A DNA stretch of 33,790 nt from Candidatus Saccharibacteria bacterium RIFCSPHIGHO2_12_FULL_41_12 (GCA_001790445.1 MGCQ01000009.1:1-33790), one strand, 5' to 3'; shown: positions 18,224 to 28,228, counted from the stretch's first letter. Numbers and translations are program-made. Notes: generated by a model from the sequence alone, not told the origin.

Positions 18224-19450
18224 CTAGCCAAATATAAAACTGTATAATTTGTTTAGGATCAGGTTTCTTTCAAAATGTTTAATATGATAGGCGCGTGCTT
18301 GATTGCCCATTTCAGATCGTTGTTTGGGGGACAAGCCGTAGATTTTTTTAATGTTAGTTGTTAGTGCTTTTGAATCCTCAGTGGGGCCTACGTATCCACA
18401 TTTAATTTTGTTATTTATAAGATCTTGGACCTCACCATCCATAGCAAGTACCATAGGTTTCCCAGATGCGATATATGACATTACTTTTGCTGGGATTGTT
18501 GCTTCTAGCAAGTCACTTTTTACTAGACAGCCAACTAAAAGGTCTGCTACACCGTTATATTTTGGTATATCGGCGACTGGCTTCATGCCTTCAAAATAAA
18601 AACTGTTAGCAAGACCAGCCTTTTTGACTTCCTCTTCTAGCCATGTTTTTGACATGCCATCTCCCACAATTATCCAATTAATATCGCTCAAACCGTCCGT
18701 TTTAAGATTTTTTGCTGTTTCGATTATAGTTTCAAAAGATTGAGCTGGGCTAATGTTGCCTGCAAAGAGTATGTTAAAACCTTTTTTAAATTTCTGCTGA
18801 AGTACCTTATCGCGAACATCAGTCTCGTAAATCTTTTCACATGCTTGCGGTAAAATAACAATTTTGTCTGGAGATACACCAGTAACATCGATAATACGAC
18901 TGCGCATTTTCTCAGAGAGAACTACAAACTTGTCGATCCGTTTGTAGTGCCAATGCGACACACTAGTAGCAAGTTTTCTCATTAAGGGATTCTTTATATT
19001 AATCACAGAAAAAAGATTTTCTGGCCAAAGGTCAAGTACATACATAGTCGTTTCTATTTTCTTAATTTTGCCAACCAAAATACCGGCTATCGACATCATG
19101 ACGGGTGATAATTGGTAGAGAATTATTTTGTTATATTTTTTGGTCAATAGTCTCGGTATATGAAAAAGACTTGAAAATGGGAAGGAGAGATAATTAATGA
19201 GAATCCGTGGGTTTGAGTTGTTACCTCTAGGTACCTCAAAAGCACGCCTAATTTTTACGTCATTATGAGTCTCTTTGCGCTTTTTGAAATAAGAATACCC
19301 GTCGAAAAATTTACCCTGAGGATAGTTGGGAATACCGCAAAGTACTTCGACGTTCGCATTTTTTTCTACCAGAAAATCACATATATCATTGATACGAAAA
19401 GACTCAGGCCAATAGTGTTGGCATACGACCAGAACTCGCTGTTTTTTCAT
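18224..19450 (-). CDS. wbuB: GT4 glycosyltransferase, WbuB-like (N-acetyl-L-fucosamine transferase)
   Basis: 'RVLVVCQHYWPESFRINDICDFLVEKNANVEVLCGIPNYPQGKFFDGY' is the characteristic WbuB N-terminus, and it sits next to the fnl genes. Confidence 0.85.
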   Translation of the reverse strand: MKKQRVLVVCQHYWPESFRINDICDFLVEKNANVEVLCGIPNYPQGKFFDGYSYFKKRKETHNDVKIRRAFEVPRGNNSNPRILINYLSFPFSSLFHIPRLLTKKYNKIILYQLSPVMMSIAGILVGKIKKIETTMYVLDLWPENLFSVINIKNPLMRKLATSVSHWHYKRIDKFVVLSEKMRSRIIDVTGVSPDKIVILPQACEKIYETDVRDKVLQQKFKKGFNILFAGNISPAQSFETIIETAKNLKTDGLSDINWIIVGDGMSKTWLEEEVKKAGLANSFYFEGMKPVADIPKYNGVADLLVGCLVKSDLLEATIPAKVMSYIASGKPMVLAMDGEVQDLINNKIKCGYVGPTEDSKALTTNIKKIYGLSPKQRSEMGNQARAYHIKHFERNLILNKLYSFIFG

Positions 19451-20578
19451 TTATGACTTGTGCCACACATTTTTATTGACTATCTTTGTATAGCTCTGGA
19501 TAATCTTCACAACTTTTGCGGATACGTTGGTATCGATATAATCAGCGGCAAGAATATTGGGCGTATCAGCTTTTCTCATTTCGTGGGATAGCTCAATTGC
19601 TTGTTCGATATCATTTGCCTCGATACCACCGATTATCACTGTCCCTTTGTCAATGACTTCTGGTCGTTCAGTAGATGTGCGTATAAGTACGCCGTTAAAT
19701 CCTAGAATGGCACTTTCTTCAGACAGTGTGCCACTGTCAGAAAGAACACAAAATGAGTTTTGTTGCAATTTGTTATAGTCGAAAAACCCAAAAGGCTTAT
19801 GTGTCTGGATCAGCGGGTGGAGTTTAAACCCTCTTTTAGTTATACGATCAAGACTTCTAGGGTGAGTTGAATAGATTACGGGGAGCTTGTAGGTCTCGGC
19901 AACATTGTTAAGTGCCGTCATAAGTGACATAAAATTATCCTCGTCATCAATATTCTCTTCGCGGTGTGCAGACACCACTATGTAATCATTTTTCTTTAAC
20001 TGTAGGTTTTTAAGAATGGGGCTATTGTTTATCTGTTGCGAATGGACAGAGAGAACTTCAGCCATGGGTGACCCAGTTACAAAGATATGTTCTTTACTAA
20101 TGCCTTCTGACAGAAGATAGCGTCGAGAGTGTTCAGTGTAGGGTAGATTAATATCTGAAATATGATCAACAATCTTGCGATTTATTTCTTCAGGTACGTT
20201 TTGATCAAAGCAGCGATTGCCGGCTTCCATATGAAAAATCGGGATTTTTAAGCGTTTTGCGGAAATAGCACATAGCGCACTATTAGTATCGCCGAGTATC
20301 AATAGGGCATCAGGTTTCTCTTTTTCAAGTAGCCTGTATGATTTTGCGATAATATTACCAATAGTCTTCCCAAGACTGTCTCCAACGCTTTCAAGATAGT
20401 GGTTGGGTTCGCGTAATTCGAGCTCTTTAAAGAAAACTTGATTTAGTGAATAGTCATAGTTCTGGCCGGTGTGCACAATAGTATGATCAAAATAAACATC
20501 ACATGCTTTCATGACTTCGCTCAATCGAATGATCTCAGGTCTCGTGCCGATAATTGTCATTAATTTCAGTTTTTTCAT
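19451..20578 (-). CDS. fnlC: UDP-N-acetylglucosamine 2-epimerase family, FnlC/CapG-like
   Basis: 'LKLMTIIGTRPEIIRLSEVMKACD...HTGQNYDYSLNQVFFKEL'. Start reassigned from 20644 to MKKLKLM at 20578. Confidence 0.88.
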   Translation of the reverse strand: MKKLKLMTIIGTRPEIIRLSEVMKACDVYFDHTIVHTGQNYDYSLNQVFFKELELREPNHYLESVGDSLGKTIGNIIAKSYRLLEKEKPDALLILGDTNSALCAISAKRLKIPIFHMEAGNRCFDQNVPEEINRKIVDHISDINLPYTEHSRRYLLSEGISKEHIFVTGSPMAEVLSVHSQQINNSPILKNLQLKKNDYIVVSAHREENIDDEDNFMSLMTALNNVAETYKLPVIYSTHPRSLDRITKRGFKLHPLIQTHKPFGFFDYNKLQQNSFCVLSDSGTLSEESAILGFNGVLIRTSTERPEVIDKGTVIIGGIEANDIEQAIELSHEMRKADTPNILAADYIDTNVSAKVVKIIQSYTKIVNKNVWHKS

Positions 20579-20591
20579 AATATAACTCCCA

Positions 20592-21710
20592 TCATTCAAC
20601 TTTATCATAATATGTGTCAGGTGATTTTTTATTAAGAACTTCATTTGCCCAGAATACGGTGATAAGGTCTTTATCCCCTGTGTTTTTAATTGAGTGGACG
20701 TATCCTACTGGGATATCAACGACGTTCGATTCGCCCCCAGCAACTTTGTATTTGATTACGTCTTGTTGATCGATTTTGTTGCGAAATAGTATCTCGGCGG
20801 CGCCTTCAACAACCAGGAATTTTTCTATTTTTGTATTGTGCCAATGGTTGCCTCTTGATTCGCCAGGCTTAGTTCTAGATATAAATATTTGACCAAACTG
20901 GTAAGATTTTATAAATTCAGCTAATTCGCCCCGCTCATCAGCATGAACTTTGAGCTTGTAGGAAAAATTATCAGTAGCTAAATAAGAAACGTATGTCGCG
21001 TAAAGATATTTATTCAAGTCATCTTCTAGGTTAGGCAGGAGCAAAGTTTTGCGGCTATCATGAAGATTCATAATTCTATCCCTAAGATCGCTCAGGCTGA
21101 TTGTAAATGTGGGCGAAATAGAGTAATAGTCCTTGTTATTGCTTTCTTGCTTTTCAACGTGATCAATGAACTTATTGACTACATTGTCAATATATACAAG
21201 AGTAACAGGGATTTTACCATCGGAGATTTTTATAGGTAAATTGTTCGCAATATTGTGACAAAAAGTTGCTACCACAGAATTATAGTTTGGTTTGCACCAC
21301 TTCCCAAATACACCCGGTAGACGATATATATAGACTGGGCTTCCAGATTCTTTTGTCCAGGATAACAAAGCTTTTTCGGCAGCGAGTTTGCTTTTACCGT
21401 AAGGGTTGTCAAGCTCTGCTTGAGTGGACGAAGTAACAAGTAAAGGCGTTTTTTTACCTATACTCCTTAAGATATTGATTATATCTTCTGTCAACTGTTG
21501 ATTGCCGACGGTAAACTCCTTTTCTTCTTTTGGACGATTAACTCCAGCAAGATGGAAAATAAAGTCGGCTTCAGAGACAAAACTGGTTAACTCGTCAAGC
21601 GAATTATCAAGTGTATATTTGATTATGCGTAAATTATCTACATTTTCAAGATTTAGACAGAGATTTTTTCCTATGAATCCAGATGCTCCTGTAACCAGAA
21701 TGGTTTTCAT
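20592..21710 (-). CDS. fnlB: FnlB/CapF-like bifunctional reductase with C-terminal cupin
   Basis: NAD-binding 'ILVTGASGFIGKNL' plus C-terminal cupin 'KPGESRGNHWHNTKIEKFLVVEGAAEI'. Confidence 0.9.
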   Translation of the reverse strand: MKTILVTGASGFIGKNLCLNLENVDNLRIIKYTLDNSLDELTSFVSEADFIFHLAGVNRPKEEKEFTVGNQQLTEDIINILRSIGKKTPLLVTSSTQAELDNPYGKSKLAAEKALLSWTKESGSPVYIYRLPGVFGKWCKPNYNSVVATFCHNIANNLPIKISDGKIPVTLVYIDNVVNKFIDHVEKQESNNKDYYSISPTFTISLSDLRDRIMNLHDSRKTLLLPNLEDDLNKYLYATYVSYLATDNFSYKLKVHADERGELAEFIKSYQFGQIFISRTKPGESRGNHWHNTKIEKFLVVEGAAEILFRNKIDQQDVIKYKVAGGESNVVDIPVGYVHSIKNTGDKDLITVFWANEVLNKKSPDTYYDKVE

Positions 21711-22735
21711 GCTAGTGATCCTGAGTGTCCTTTTAGTTCTTCCTGTATAAAATCTGTTGTTTTGAGCTTGGCTATAACTCCGTCAACATCGAGTCTTTTG
21801 GTGTTGTGTGAAGTATATTCTTCTAATTCAGTGATGGTCTTTTCACCCTCCACAAAAAACTTGTCATAATTGAGATCTCTTGTGTCTGCTGGGACTCTAA
21901 AGTACCCGCCAAGGTCGGTTGATTTTGCTTTTTCTTCACGGGTCATAAGAGTCTCATGTGCTTTTTCTCCGTGTCTGGTACCAATAATCTTAATATTTGT
22001 TTCAGACTTAAAGAGTTTTTTGAGAGCATTTGCAAGATCTATTACTGTACTTGCTGAAGATTTCTGAACGAACAAATCACCCTGCTTGCCATTTTCAAAT
22101 GCAAAAAGAACTAAATCAACCGCCTCGTTAAGATTCATCAAAAATCTTGTCATGTCTGGGTCAGTTATTGTTATTGGTTGTTTGGCTTTCATTTGGCTGA
22201 CAAAAAGTGGAATAACTGAGCCCCTTGATGCCATTACATTGCCATATCTAGTGCAACATATAGTTGTCTTGCTAGGGTCAACATTCCTTGATTTTGCAAT
22301 GATAACTTTTTCCATCATGGCTTTTGATGTGCCCATAGCATTGATCGGGTAGGCCGCCTTGTCAGTGGAAAGACAAATGACTTTTTTGACCCCTTCGTTG
22401 ATGGCAGCAGTTAAAACATTGTCTGTTCCGAGTACGTTAGTTCTTACAGCTTCCATTGGGAAGAATTCGCATGAAGGTACTTGTTTGAGAGCTGCAGCAT
22501 GGAAAATATAATCCACACCACGAACAGCTTCACTGATACTTTCCATATTGCGAACGTCACCTATATAAAACTTTAATTTGTCGTTATTGTATGCCTTTCG
22601 CATATCGTCTTGCTTCTTCTCGTCACGTGAGAAAATACGAATCTCCTCTATGTCACTATCAATGAAACGTTTTAAAACAGCGTTCCCAAATGAGCCTGTG
22701 CCACCAGTAATTAATAAAGTTTTTCCTTTGAACAT
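21707..22735 (-). CDS. fnlA: FnlA/CapE-like UDP-GlcNAc 4,6-dehydratase/5-epimerase
   Basis: 'FKGKTLLITGGTGSFGNAVLKRF...STDKAAYPINAMGTSKAMMEK...RYGNVMASRGSVIPLF'. Confidence 0.92.
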   Translation of the reverse strand: MFKGKTLLITGGTGSFGNAVLKRFIDSDIEEIRIFSRDEKKQDDMRKAYNNDKLKFYIGDVRNMESISEAVRGVDYIFHAAALKQVPSCEFFPMEAVRTNVLGTDNVLTAAINEGVKKVICLSTDKAAYPINAMGTSKAMMEKVIIAKSRNVDPSKTTICCTRYGNVMASRGSVIPLFVSQMKAKQPITITDPDMTRFLMNLNEAVDLVLFAFENGKQGDLFVQKSSASTVIDLANALKKLFKSETNIKIIGTRHGEKAHETLMTREEKAKSTDLGGYFRVPADTRDLNYDKFFVEGEKTITELEEYTSHNTKRLDVDGVIAKLKTTDFIQEELKGHSGSLA

Positions 22736-22833
22736 TTTTAGCAACCTCTATATTAGCTACTACTATTTTAACAGGATATTCTTCATTGGACTAGTCAAAA
22801 TGAGAAGTTAAGCAGACCACCACATATTTGATT

Positions 22834-23589
22834 TTATTTTGGCTTATCTGACTGAGAGGTAACCTTGTAAGTACCAGATTCAAGATCCCGAAGTCCTTGT
22901 TCCTCCGCGCGGATAGTTTCTTTAAATGCCTCTGTTTGTTTTACTCTTTTCATATATTCATCGAAGAGATAGTGTGTTGTACTGAGGACATCTTCTGCAC
23001 ATATAAATCGTACTTGCCCTGTTTTTTCTTTAAATTTTTTTAAAGCTTCTTGAAATTCTGAATTATCCACCAAGGCATCTAGTCGATCATACATCGCTTG
23101 GGTTCTGGGCAAATGATATTTATTGATTACAATGGCAACATTAGTCCAGTTATTCTCGACTGCTTTTTTGACCATCTCTGTTAGCTGAGTTATAGTACTG
23201 AAAGATTCTTCTTCTGTCTCTAGTTTGTTTTCGTCTACACCCCTAGCAACTAGTTCGGTGTTTTCCACAGATGCCATAGTTGGTATTTCATCATCAAATC
23301 GGTTTTTACTGGTGGTTACAATTTTTAGATCAGGGAGGGCTTTTGCAATTTCAGATGTAGCGATGACTCTAGTCCGGCCACCTGTTACTAGCCCAAGTTC
23401 TCCTTTGACGGAAAATGGCAGAGATCTGTACATACTATCTTCATTTGTTCTGCCAATACCCCCACTAAAAGAAAAAAGTACGTCAGGAGTAAGACCATCG
23501 AAGCTATCAATAATCAAATTCTTGACCTCTGTTAATTTGTCAGAGTCCTGTGCTTCAGTGTTGGTCTCTCCAGGAACGACTTCAGGCAC
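22834..23589 (-). CDS. DUF218/YdcF-like protein
   Basis: 'TWNVAIVINKYHLPRTQAMYDRL' and 'FSGGIGRTNED'-type segments; GTG start overlapping the upstream stop. Confidence 0.65.
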   Translation of the reverse strand: MPEVVPGETNTEAQDSDKLTEVKNLIIDSFDGLTPDVLFSFSGGIGRTNEDSMYRSLPFSVKGELGLVTGGRTRVIATSEIAKALPDLKIVTTSKNRFDDEIPTMASVENTELVARGVDENKLETEEESFSTITQLTEMVKKAVENNWTNVAIVINKYHLPRTQAMYDRLDALVDNSEFQEALKKFKEKTGQVRFICAEDVLSTTHYLFDEYMKRVKQTEAFKETIRAEEQGLRDLESGTYKVTSQSDKPK

Positions 23590-23954
23590 TATTTTGACTT
23601 CCTATCTTTAAATAAACGGATTGATAGTTCTTGGTGTAGGTCATGAGTTTGGCGCTCCAGTGTCTCTAGCTTTGTGCGCGTGCGGTTTGCTATATAAAAA
23701 ACAGTAACTATGCCTGTGATTTGTACTACATCGAATAGGCTTAGTGGCTCGCTTTGAGTTAAATTATTGCTGAATAACCATTCGTAGAGAGGCTTAGCAG
23801 CGGCAAGACCAACTAATATAATTGTCCACATTAACATCTGGAATTTTAACCGTCGCTTTGAAGAATTACCTAGCTTGTAGCTAACTACTGCACTTACCAT
23901 AGAGGCGATTATAAAAGGGAGGTTTAAAAGGAATAATAATAGATATCTGCTCAT
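23589..23954 (-). CDS. DUF2304-like small membrane protein
   Basis: 121 aa, three hydrophobic segments and a C-terminal coiled stretch; ATGA overlap with the GT2 gene, the usual DUF2304 context. Confidence 0.7.
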   Translation of the reverse strand: MSRYLLLFLLNLPFIIASMVSAVVSYKLGNSSKRRLKFQMLMWTIILVGLAAAKPLYEWLFSNNLTQSEPLSLFDVVQITGIVTVFYIANRTRTKLETLERQTHDLHQELSIRLFKDRKSK

Positions 23955-24667
23955 GCGAATAACTCCGATAATCGCCTCTTGATTAGGCTTTTAACAATAT
24001 TAATACCGTTCCAATTATTTTGCCCCTTAGTCTTTGAATATTCGGTATAGATTGCTTGTATTGGGTATTCCTGGATATTGAGACCAAGCTGTTTTGCTCT
24101 CCACAACATTTCAGAACAAAATTCATATCCACTAGTTTCCCAGCGTAATTGTTCAAGTGCATTGCGCGAAAAAACTCTCAGACCCGATTGGGAATCTGTT
24201 GAATTTATACTAAATAAAAGGTAAGTAATCATGCTAAGCCCTTTGTTCCCCAGCACTTTAACAGAGCTCATACCATTGCTATTGAGTAGCCTGCTTCCTA
24301 TCAATAGATCTGCTTTAGTTCTTATTATTTCGTCTACACCGCGTATTACATCTTTAGGTGTGTGCTGTCCATCGCCGTCCATTGTTACTGCAATATCAAA
24401 ATTTTCTAACTCAGCAAATCTAAGTCCTGTAGCTGTTGCACTACCAGCCCCGCTGTTAATAATATGCTGAATCACATCGGCGCCACCAGTTTGTGCCTCT
24501 TTGGCTGTATCATCACTTGATCCATCATCAATTACTATGATTTTAGCCTCATATTTTATCTTGCTAAAAGCTTGATTAACAGAATGTACCACATGACGGA
24601 TAACCTTTGCCTCATTGTATGCTGGGATAACAACGCAGATTTTATGCTGATAATTTACTTTACCCAT
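23951..24667 (-). CDS. GT2 polyprenyl-phosphate sugar synthase-like (DPM1-like)
   Basis: 'ICVVIPAYNEAKVIRHVVHSV...IVIDDGSSDDTAKEA...TMDGDGQHTPKDV...GSRLLN...DSQSGLRVFSR'. Confidence 0.88.
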   Translation of the reverse strand: MGKVNYQHKICVVIPAYNEAKVIRHVVHSVNQAFSKIKYEAKIIVIDDGSSDDTAKEAQTGGADVIQHIINSGAGSATATGLRFAELENFDIAVTMDGDGQHTPKDVIRGVDEIIRTKADLLIGSRLLNSNGMSSVKVLGNKGLSMITYLLFSINSTDSQSGLRVFSRNALEQLRWETSGYEFCSEMLWRAKQLGLNIQEYPIQAIYTEYSKTKGQNNWNGINIVKSLIKRRLSELFA

Positions 24668-24672
24668 ATCAC

Positions 24673-25533
24673 TTATTTTAGCAACCCATGGAGGTACACA
24701 CCGTAGCCGGATTTTTTGAGAGGTTCGGCAATTTTGAGAAGTTGATCTTTACTAATAAAACTTTGTTGGTAGGCGATTTCTTCGATGCAGCCGATTTTGA
24801 GGCCGGTTCTTTTCTCTATAACTTCTACGTATTGGGCGGCGTCCATCATTGATCCAAACGTGCCGGTATCTAGCCAAGCATCGCCGCGGTCCATGATCTG
24901 AACTTTTAGCTTACCTCGCTTGAGATATTCATCATTCACCGAAGTAATTTCTAGTTCTCCTCTACCGCTTGGTTTAACATTTTTGGCGATTTCTACTACG
25001 TCGTTGTCGTAAAAATATAGCCCAGTTATGGCATAGTTAGACTTTGGCTTTTCTGGTTTTTCCTCAACAGAAACGGCCTTCATATTTGCGTCAAATTCTA
25101 CAACTCCGTACCTTTCGGGGTCAGATACGGGGTAAGCAAAAATTATGCCACCGTCTGGGTCTACAGAGCATTTTAGTTGGTCCTGGAAGCTGTGCCCGTA
25201 GAAAATATTATCCCCGAGCACCAAAGCAACGCTATCGTTACCAATAAATTTCTCACCGATGATAAAGGCCTGAGCGAGTCCATCTGGGGAGGCTTGGGAA
25301 GCATATTGAATATTTATCCCAATTTCTGATCCGTCCCCAAGCAAATTTTTGAAATTCTGGCTGTCGTGCGGGGTGGTTATCATCAAAATATCTTTGATAC
25401 CGGCTTGCATCAGCGTGCTAAGTGGATAGTAAATCATCGGTTTGTCATAAATTGGTACCAATTGTTTGCTGACACCCTTTGTTATGGGATACAGTCGAGT
25501 TCCTGATCCACCAGCTAGTATTATGCCTTTCAT
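24673..25533 (-). CDS. rmlA: Glucose-1-phosphate thymidylyltransferase
   Basis: '[42 protein letters not shown]...LGDNIFYG...GDAWLDTGT'. Confidence 0.97.
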   Translation of the reverse strand: MKGIILAGGSGTRLYPITKGVSKQLVPIYDKPMIYYPLSTLMQAGIKDILMITTPHDSQNFKNLLGDGSEIGINIQYASQASPDGLAQAFIIGEKFIGNDSVALVLGDNIFYGHSFQDQLKCSVDPDGGIIFAYPVSDPERYGVVEFDANMKAVSVEEKPEKPKSNYAITGLYFYDNDVVEIAKNVKPSGRGELEITSVNDEYLKRGKLKVQIMDRGDAWLDTGTFGSMMDAAQYVEVIEKRTGLKIGCIEEIAYQQSFISKDQLLKIAEPLKKSGYGVYLHGLLK

Positions 25534-26381
25534 TTAGCCTGCTCCTTTTCTATGTATTCTTTGAGGTTTTCTTGCCAATCTCTGGGTTCAAAGCCCGTAG
25601 CTCTAATTTTATCAAGATTTAGTGCACTTTGCAGTGGGCGGGGAGCAATATTCTCTTTTCCTGCGTAATATTCCAGCGTAGTTGTATCAGTAACAGTTAG
25701 ATCATCTCTGCCCAGTAATTTAAAGATTTCCCTAGTAATATCTGCCCAGCTGGCTGGTTTACCTGAGTTAGAAACATTGTAAGTGCCAAAAGGAGCACTT
25801 TTTGTTAATAAATGGTCGATTGCTCGAACAAGTTCGGATGTAAAAGTAAGTCGGCCGACCTGATCGCTAACAACTGTAGGGGACACATCTTTGTCAGCCA
25901 GTCCCATCATGATTCGCACAAAGTTATGCCCATCGCCGATAACCCAAGAAGTACGCAGGACATAGTGCTTTGGAGTTTTGGTTGTCTCCGTGTCTCCGCC
26001 GGCTTTGCTCCGACCATAGACAGATAGGGGGCTAAATTCTTCATCTTCTGTGTGATTGTCGCGCGTTCCATCAAAAACATAGTCACTTGAAATATGCACG
26101 AGAGTAAGGTCTTTTTTGCTAGCTATTTCTGAAAGATTCGCTACACCAGCGACGTTTATTTTCATGCAAAGCGCTTCATTGGTTTCAGCTCCGTCCACGT
26201 TAGTGTAGGCGGCGGCGTTGAGGATGTGCGTGATATTTGACCAGTCAAAGTTGTTGACGGCTTCTGGGCTAGTTATGTCAAGTTTGTCGCTGTCAACCGC
26301 CAGGGCGTCTGGATACTGGGCTTGAAGGGCTTTCCCCAACTGACCGTACGCACCAATAATTAATAGTTTTGTGTCGTCCAT
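25530..26381 (-). CDS. rmlD: dTDP-4-dehydrorhamnose reductase
   Basis: '[15 protein letters not shown]...[13 protein letters not shown]...[11 protein letters not shown]...YGRSKAGGD'. Confidence 0.95.
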   Translation of the reverse strand: MDDTKLLIIGAYGQLGKALQAQYPDALAVDSDKLDITSPEAVNNFDWSNITHILNAAAYTNVDGAETNEALCMKINVAGVANLSEIASKKDLTLVHISSDYVFDGTRDNHTEDEEFSPLSVYGRSKAGGDTETTKTPKHYVLRTSWVIGDGHNFVRIMMGLADKDVSPTVVSDQVGRLTFTSELVRAIDHLLTKSAPFGTYNVSNSGKPASWADITREIFKLLGRDDLTVTDTTTLEYYAGKENIAPRPLQSALNLDKIRATGFEPRDWQENLKEYIEKEQAK

Positions 26382-26444
26382 TATAATTCCATCCCATTAG
26401 AGACAGGTATAACTTGATAATTTTGTTGGATTATCGCGATCATA

Positions 26445-27020
26445 CTATTGTTTACTTCCTAGGTCTCTAACGGGATCCATCGGGGTTACGTCTTTGAGTA
26501 GTGGGTGGTTAGCATCTTTATCTGAAAAAACAGCTTTTTCTTTGGGAATAGGCCAGTTAATGCCAAGTGTTGAATCAAATAAATTAACAAATGTGTATTT
26601 GGTCTCCGGCGACCAATGAGCGTTTACAAGATATGTGTAGGTAACATTTGACTCTAATGTCTGGTAGCCATTGGCAACACCGCGAGGCACAAAAACGGCT
26701 TTGTCGGGCGTGATCTCAGTAGTGTAGACTTGGCCGAAGCTATCACCGGCTCGCAGATCTACCCAAGCGCCAAAAACGCGCCCATTTGCCACAGAAATAA
26801 ACTTTTCCCAAGGTTCTGCGTGTAGCCCCCGCGTAGCACCAACTTCTTCGTTATATGAAAAGTTATTTTGGACTACTTCAAAGGTGGGGAGCCCCAGTGC
26901 TTCCATCTTGGCTTTTTGATAATTTTCTTTGAACCAACCACGATTATCACCGTGAACAACCAGATCAATCTCAAAAAATCCTGGGATTGGCGTGGTTCTA
27001 ACCGCGAGATCTTTTGGCAT
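26445..27020 (-). CDS. rmlC: dTDP-4-dehydrorhamnose 3,5-epimerase
   Basis: 'FEIDLVVHGDNRGWFKENYQKAKMEALGLPTFEVVQNNFSYNEEVGATRGLHAEPW...FVPRGVANGYQ'. Confidence 0.93.
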   Translation of the reverse strand: MPKDLAVRTTPIPGFFEIDLVVHGDNRGWFKENYQKAKMEALGLPTFEVVQNNFSYNEEVGATRGLHAEPWEKFISVANGRVFGAWVDLRAGDSFGQVYTTEITPDKAVFVPRGVANGYQTLESNVTYTYLVNAHWSPETKYTFVNLFDSTLGINWPIPKEKAVFSDKDANHPLLKDVTPMDPVRDLGSKQ

Positions 27021-28025
27021 TTAATTTTCCTCGCCTTGCATAAATTTTGGTACGTATAATTTTTCCATATATGGTTTCCACCAGGTTTCGTTGTCTTTGT
27101 ACCACTGAATAGTCTGTTTTAGACCTTCTTCGAAAGTTACGCTTGGTTGGTAGCCAAGTTCACGTGATAATTTGCTGTAGTCGATAGCGTAGCGCCGATC
27201 ATGACCCGGTCGATCTGTTACAAATTTCTTTAAACTTGGCTGTTTGCCTAGAATTTCCAGTATTTTGTCTGCTATTTGGACTCCGTTTTGTTCCTCACCA
27301 CCGCCAACACAATATGTCTCACCGGCCACGCCTTTGTGCAAAATCAGATCTATTGCTCGGCAATGGTCTAAAACGTACAAATAATCGCGTACAGACAAAC
27401 CATCGCCGTAAATTGTCAGAGATTTATCTTGCATTGCCATGAGAGCAAAGACCGGGACGATGTTTTCAGGAACTTGATAAGGACCATAATTGTTGGAGCA
27501 GTTAGAGATAGTTACGTCCAGGCCGTAAGTGTGAAAGTATGATCGGGCTAGATGATCGCTGCCTGCTTTTGTTGCTGAATATGGGCTACGAGGGTCGTAG
27601 GGTGTTGTTTCGTTGAATTTATCTGTTGATTCAAGCTCTAAGCTACCAAAAACCTCATCTGTTGATACGTGGTGAAATCGCTTAACCCCATTATCACGCG
27701 ACAATCTTAAAAGTATGTTGGTTGCCAGAACATTGCTATTAACAAAATTGTCCGGGTCTTCAATTGAGCGATCGACATTAGTCTCTGCGGCAAAATGGAC
27801 AACGTAATCTATGCCAGATTTAAAAATTGGTTCCAATTTATCTTCTTCGATCAAGTCAAATTTGTGAAAGCTTATGTCGTTGATTACACTGTCTAAATTT
27901 GCTATGTTGCCCTGTTGGTTGAGCTTGTCGACAACTGTTATTTGATAGTCAAGATAGTTTTGTCGTAAATAATGGACGAAGTTGGAGCCGATAAAGCCAG
28001 CACCACCTGTAACAAGTATTTTCAT
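27021..28025 (-). CDS. rmlB: dTDP-glucose 4,6-dehydratase
   Basis: 'MKILVTGGAGFIGSNFVHYL...HFAAETNVDRSI...STDEVFG...SPYSATKAGSDHLARSY...ISNCSNNYGPYQ'. Confidence 0.97.
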   Translation of the reverse strand: MKILVTGGAGFIGSNFVHYLRQNYLDYQITVVDKLNQQGNIANLDSVINDISFHKFDLIEEDKLEPIFKSGIDYVVHFAAETNVDRSIEDPDNFVNSNVLATNILLRLSRDNGVKRFHHVSTDEVFGSLELESTDKFNETTPYDPRSPYSATKAGSDHLARSYFHTYGLDVTISNCSNNYGPYQVPENIVPVFALMAMQDKSLTIYGDGLSVRDYLYVLDHCRAIDLILHKGVAGETYCVGGGEEQNGVQIADKILEILGKQPSLKKFVTDRPGHDRRYAIDYSKLSRELGYQPSVTFEEGLKQTIQWYKDNETWWKPYMEKLYVPKFMQGEEN

Positions 28026-28201
28026 AGCTTCACACCGCCTTTGCCTGCTACCTGGCAGAGCCAGGAACTCTGCAAAGACTCTTGGACTCTAGCGACTTTT
28101 TCTTTTGCGAGATTCACTTCACAGTACCTCATGTACAGCTCGTTGCATTTCTCAAAGAGAAAAGCCACTAGAGCCTCAAGTGTGAAAGCTATGATTTTCA
28201 T
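28022..28201 (-). CDS. Small ORF (59 aa) upstream of and ATGA-coupled to rmlB
   Basis: Start at MKIIAFTLEALVAFLFEKCNE (28201), preceded by TATAAT (28213-28208, minus) at 6 nt. Its TGA (28024-28022) overlaps the rmlB ATG (28025-28023). Confidence 0.55.
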   Translation of the reverse strand: MKIIAFTLEALVAFLFEKCNELYMRYCEVNLAKEKVARVQESLQSSWLCQVAGKGGVKL

Positions 28202-28207
28202 AGAATC

Positions 28208-28228
28208 ATTATAACAAAATGATATAAT
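28208..28228. promoter_or_regulatory. Interlocked divergent -10 boxes
   Basis: ATTATA (minus TATAAT) 28208-28213 and plus TATAAT 28223-28228, 9 bp apart. Confidence 0.65.

Noticed and set aside
26400-26440. Hairpin gataat-N8-attatc between rmlD and rmlC as a terminator or regulatory RNA
   Set aside because: Only a 6-bp AT-rich stem with no T-tract; such pairings are expected by chance in AT-rich DNA.
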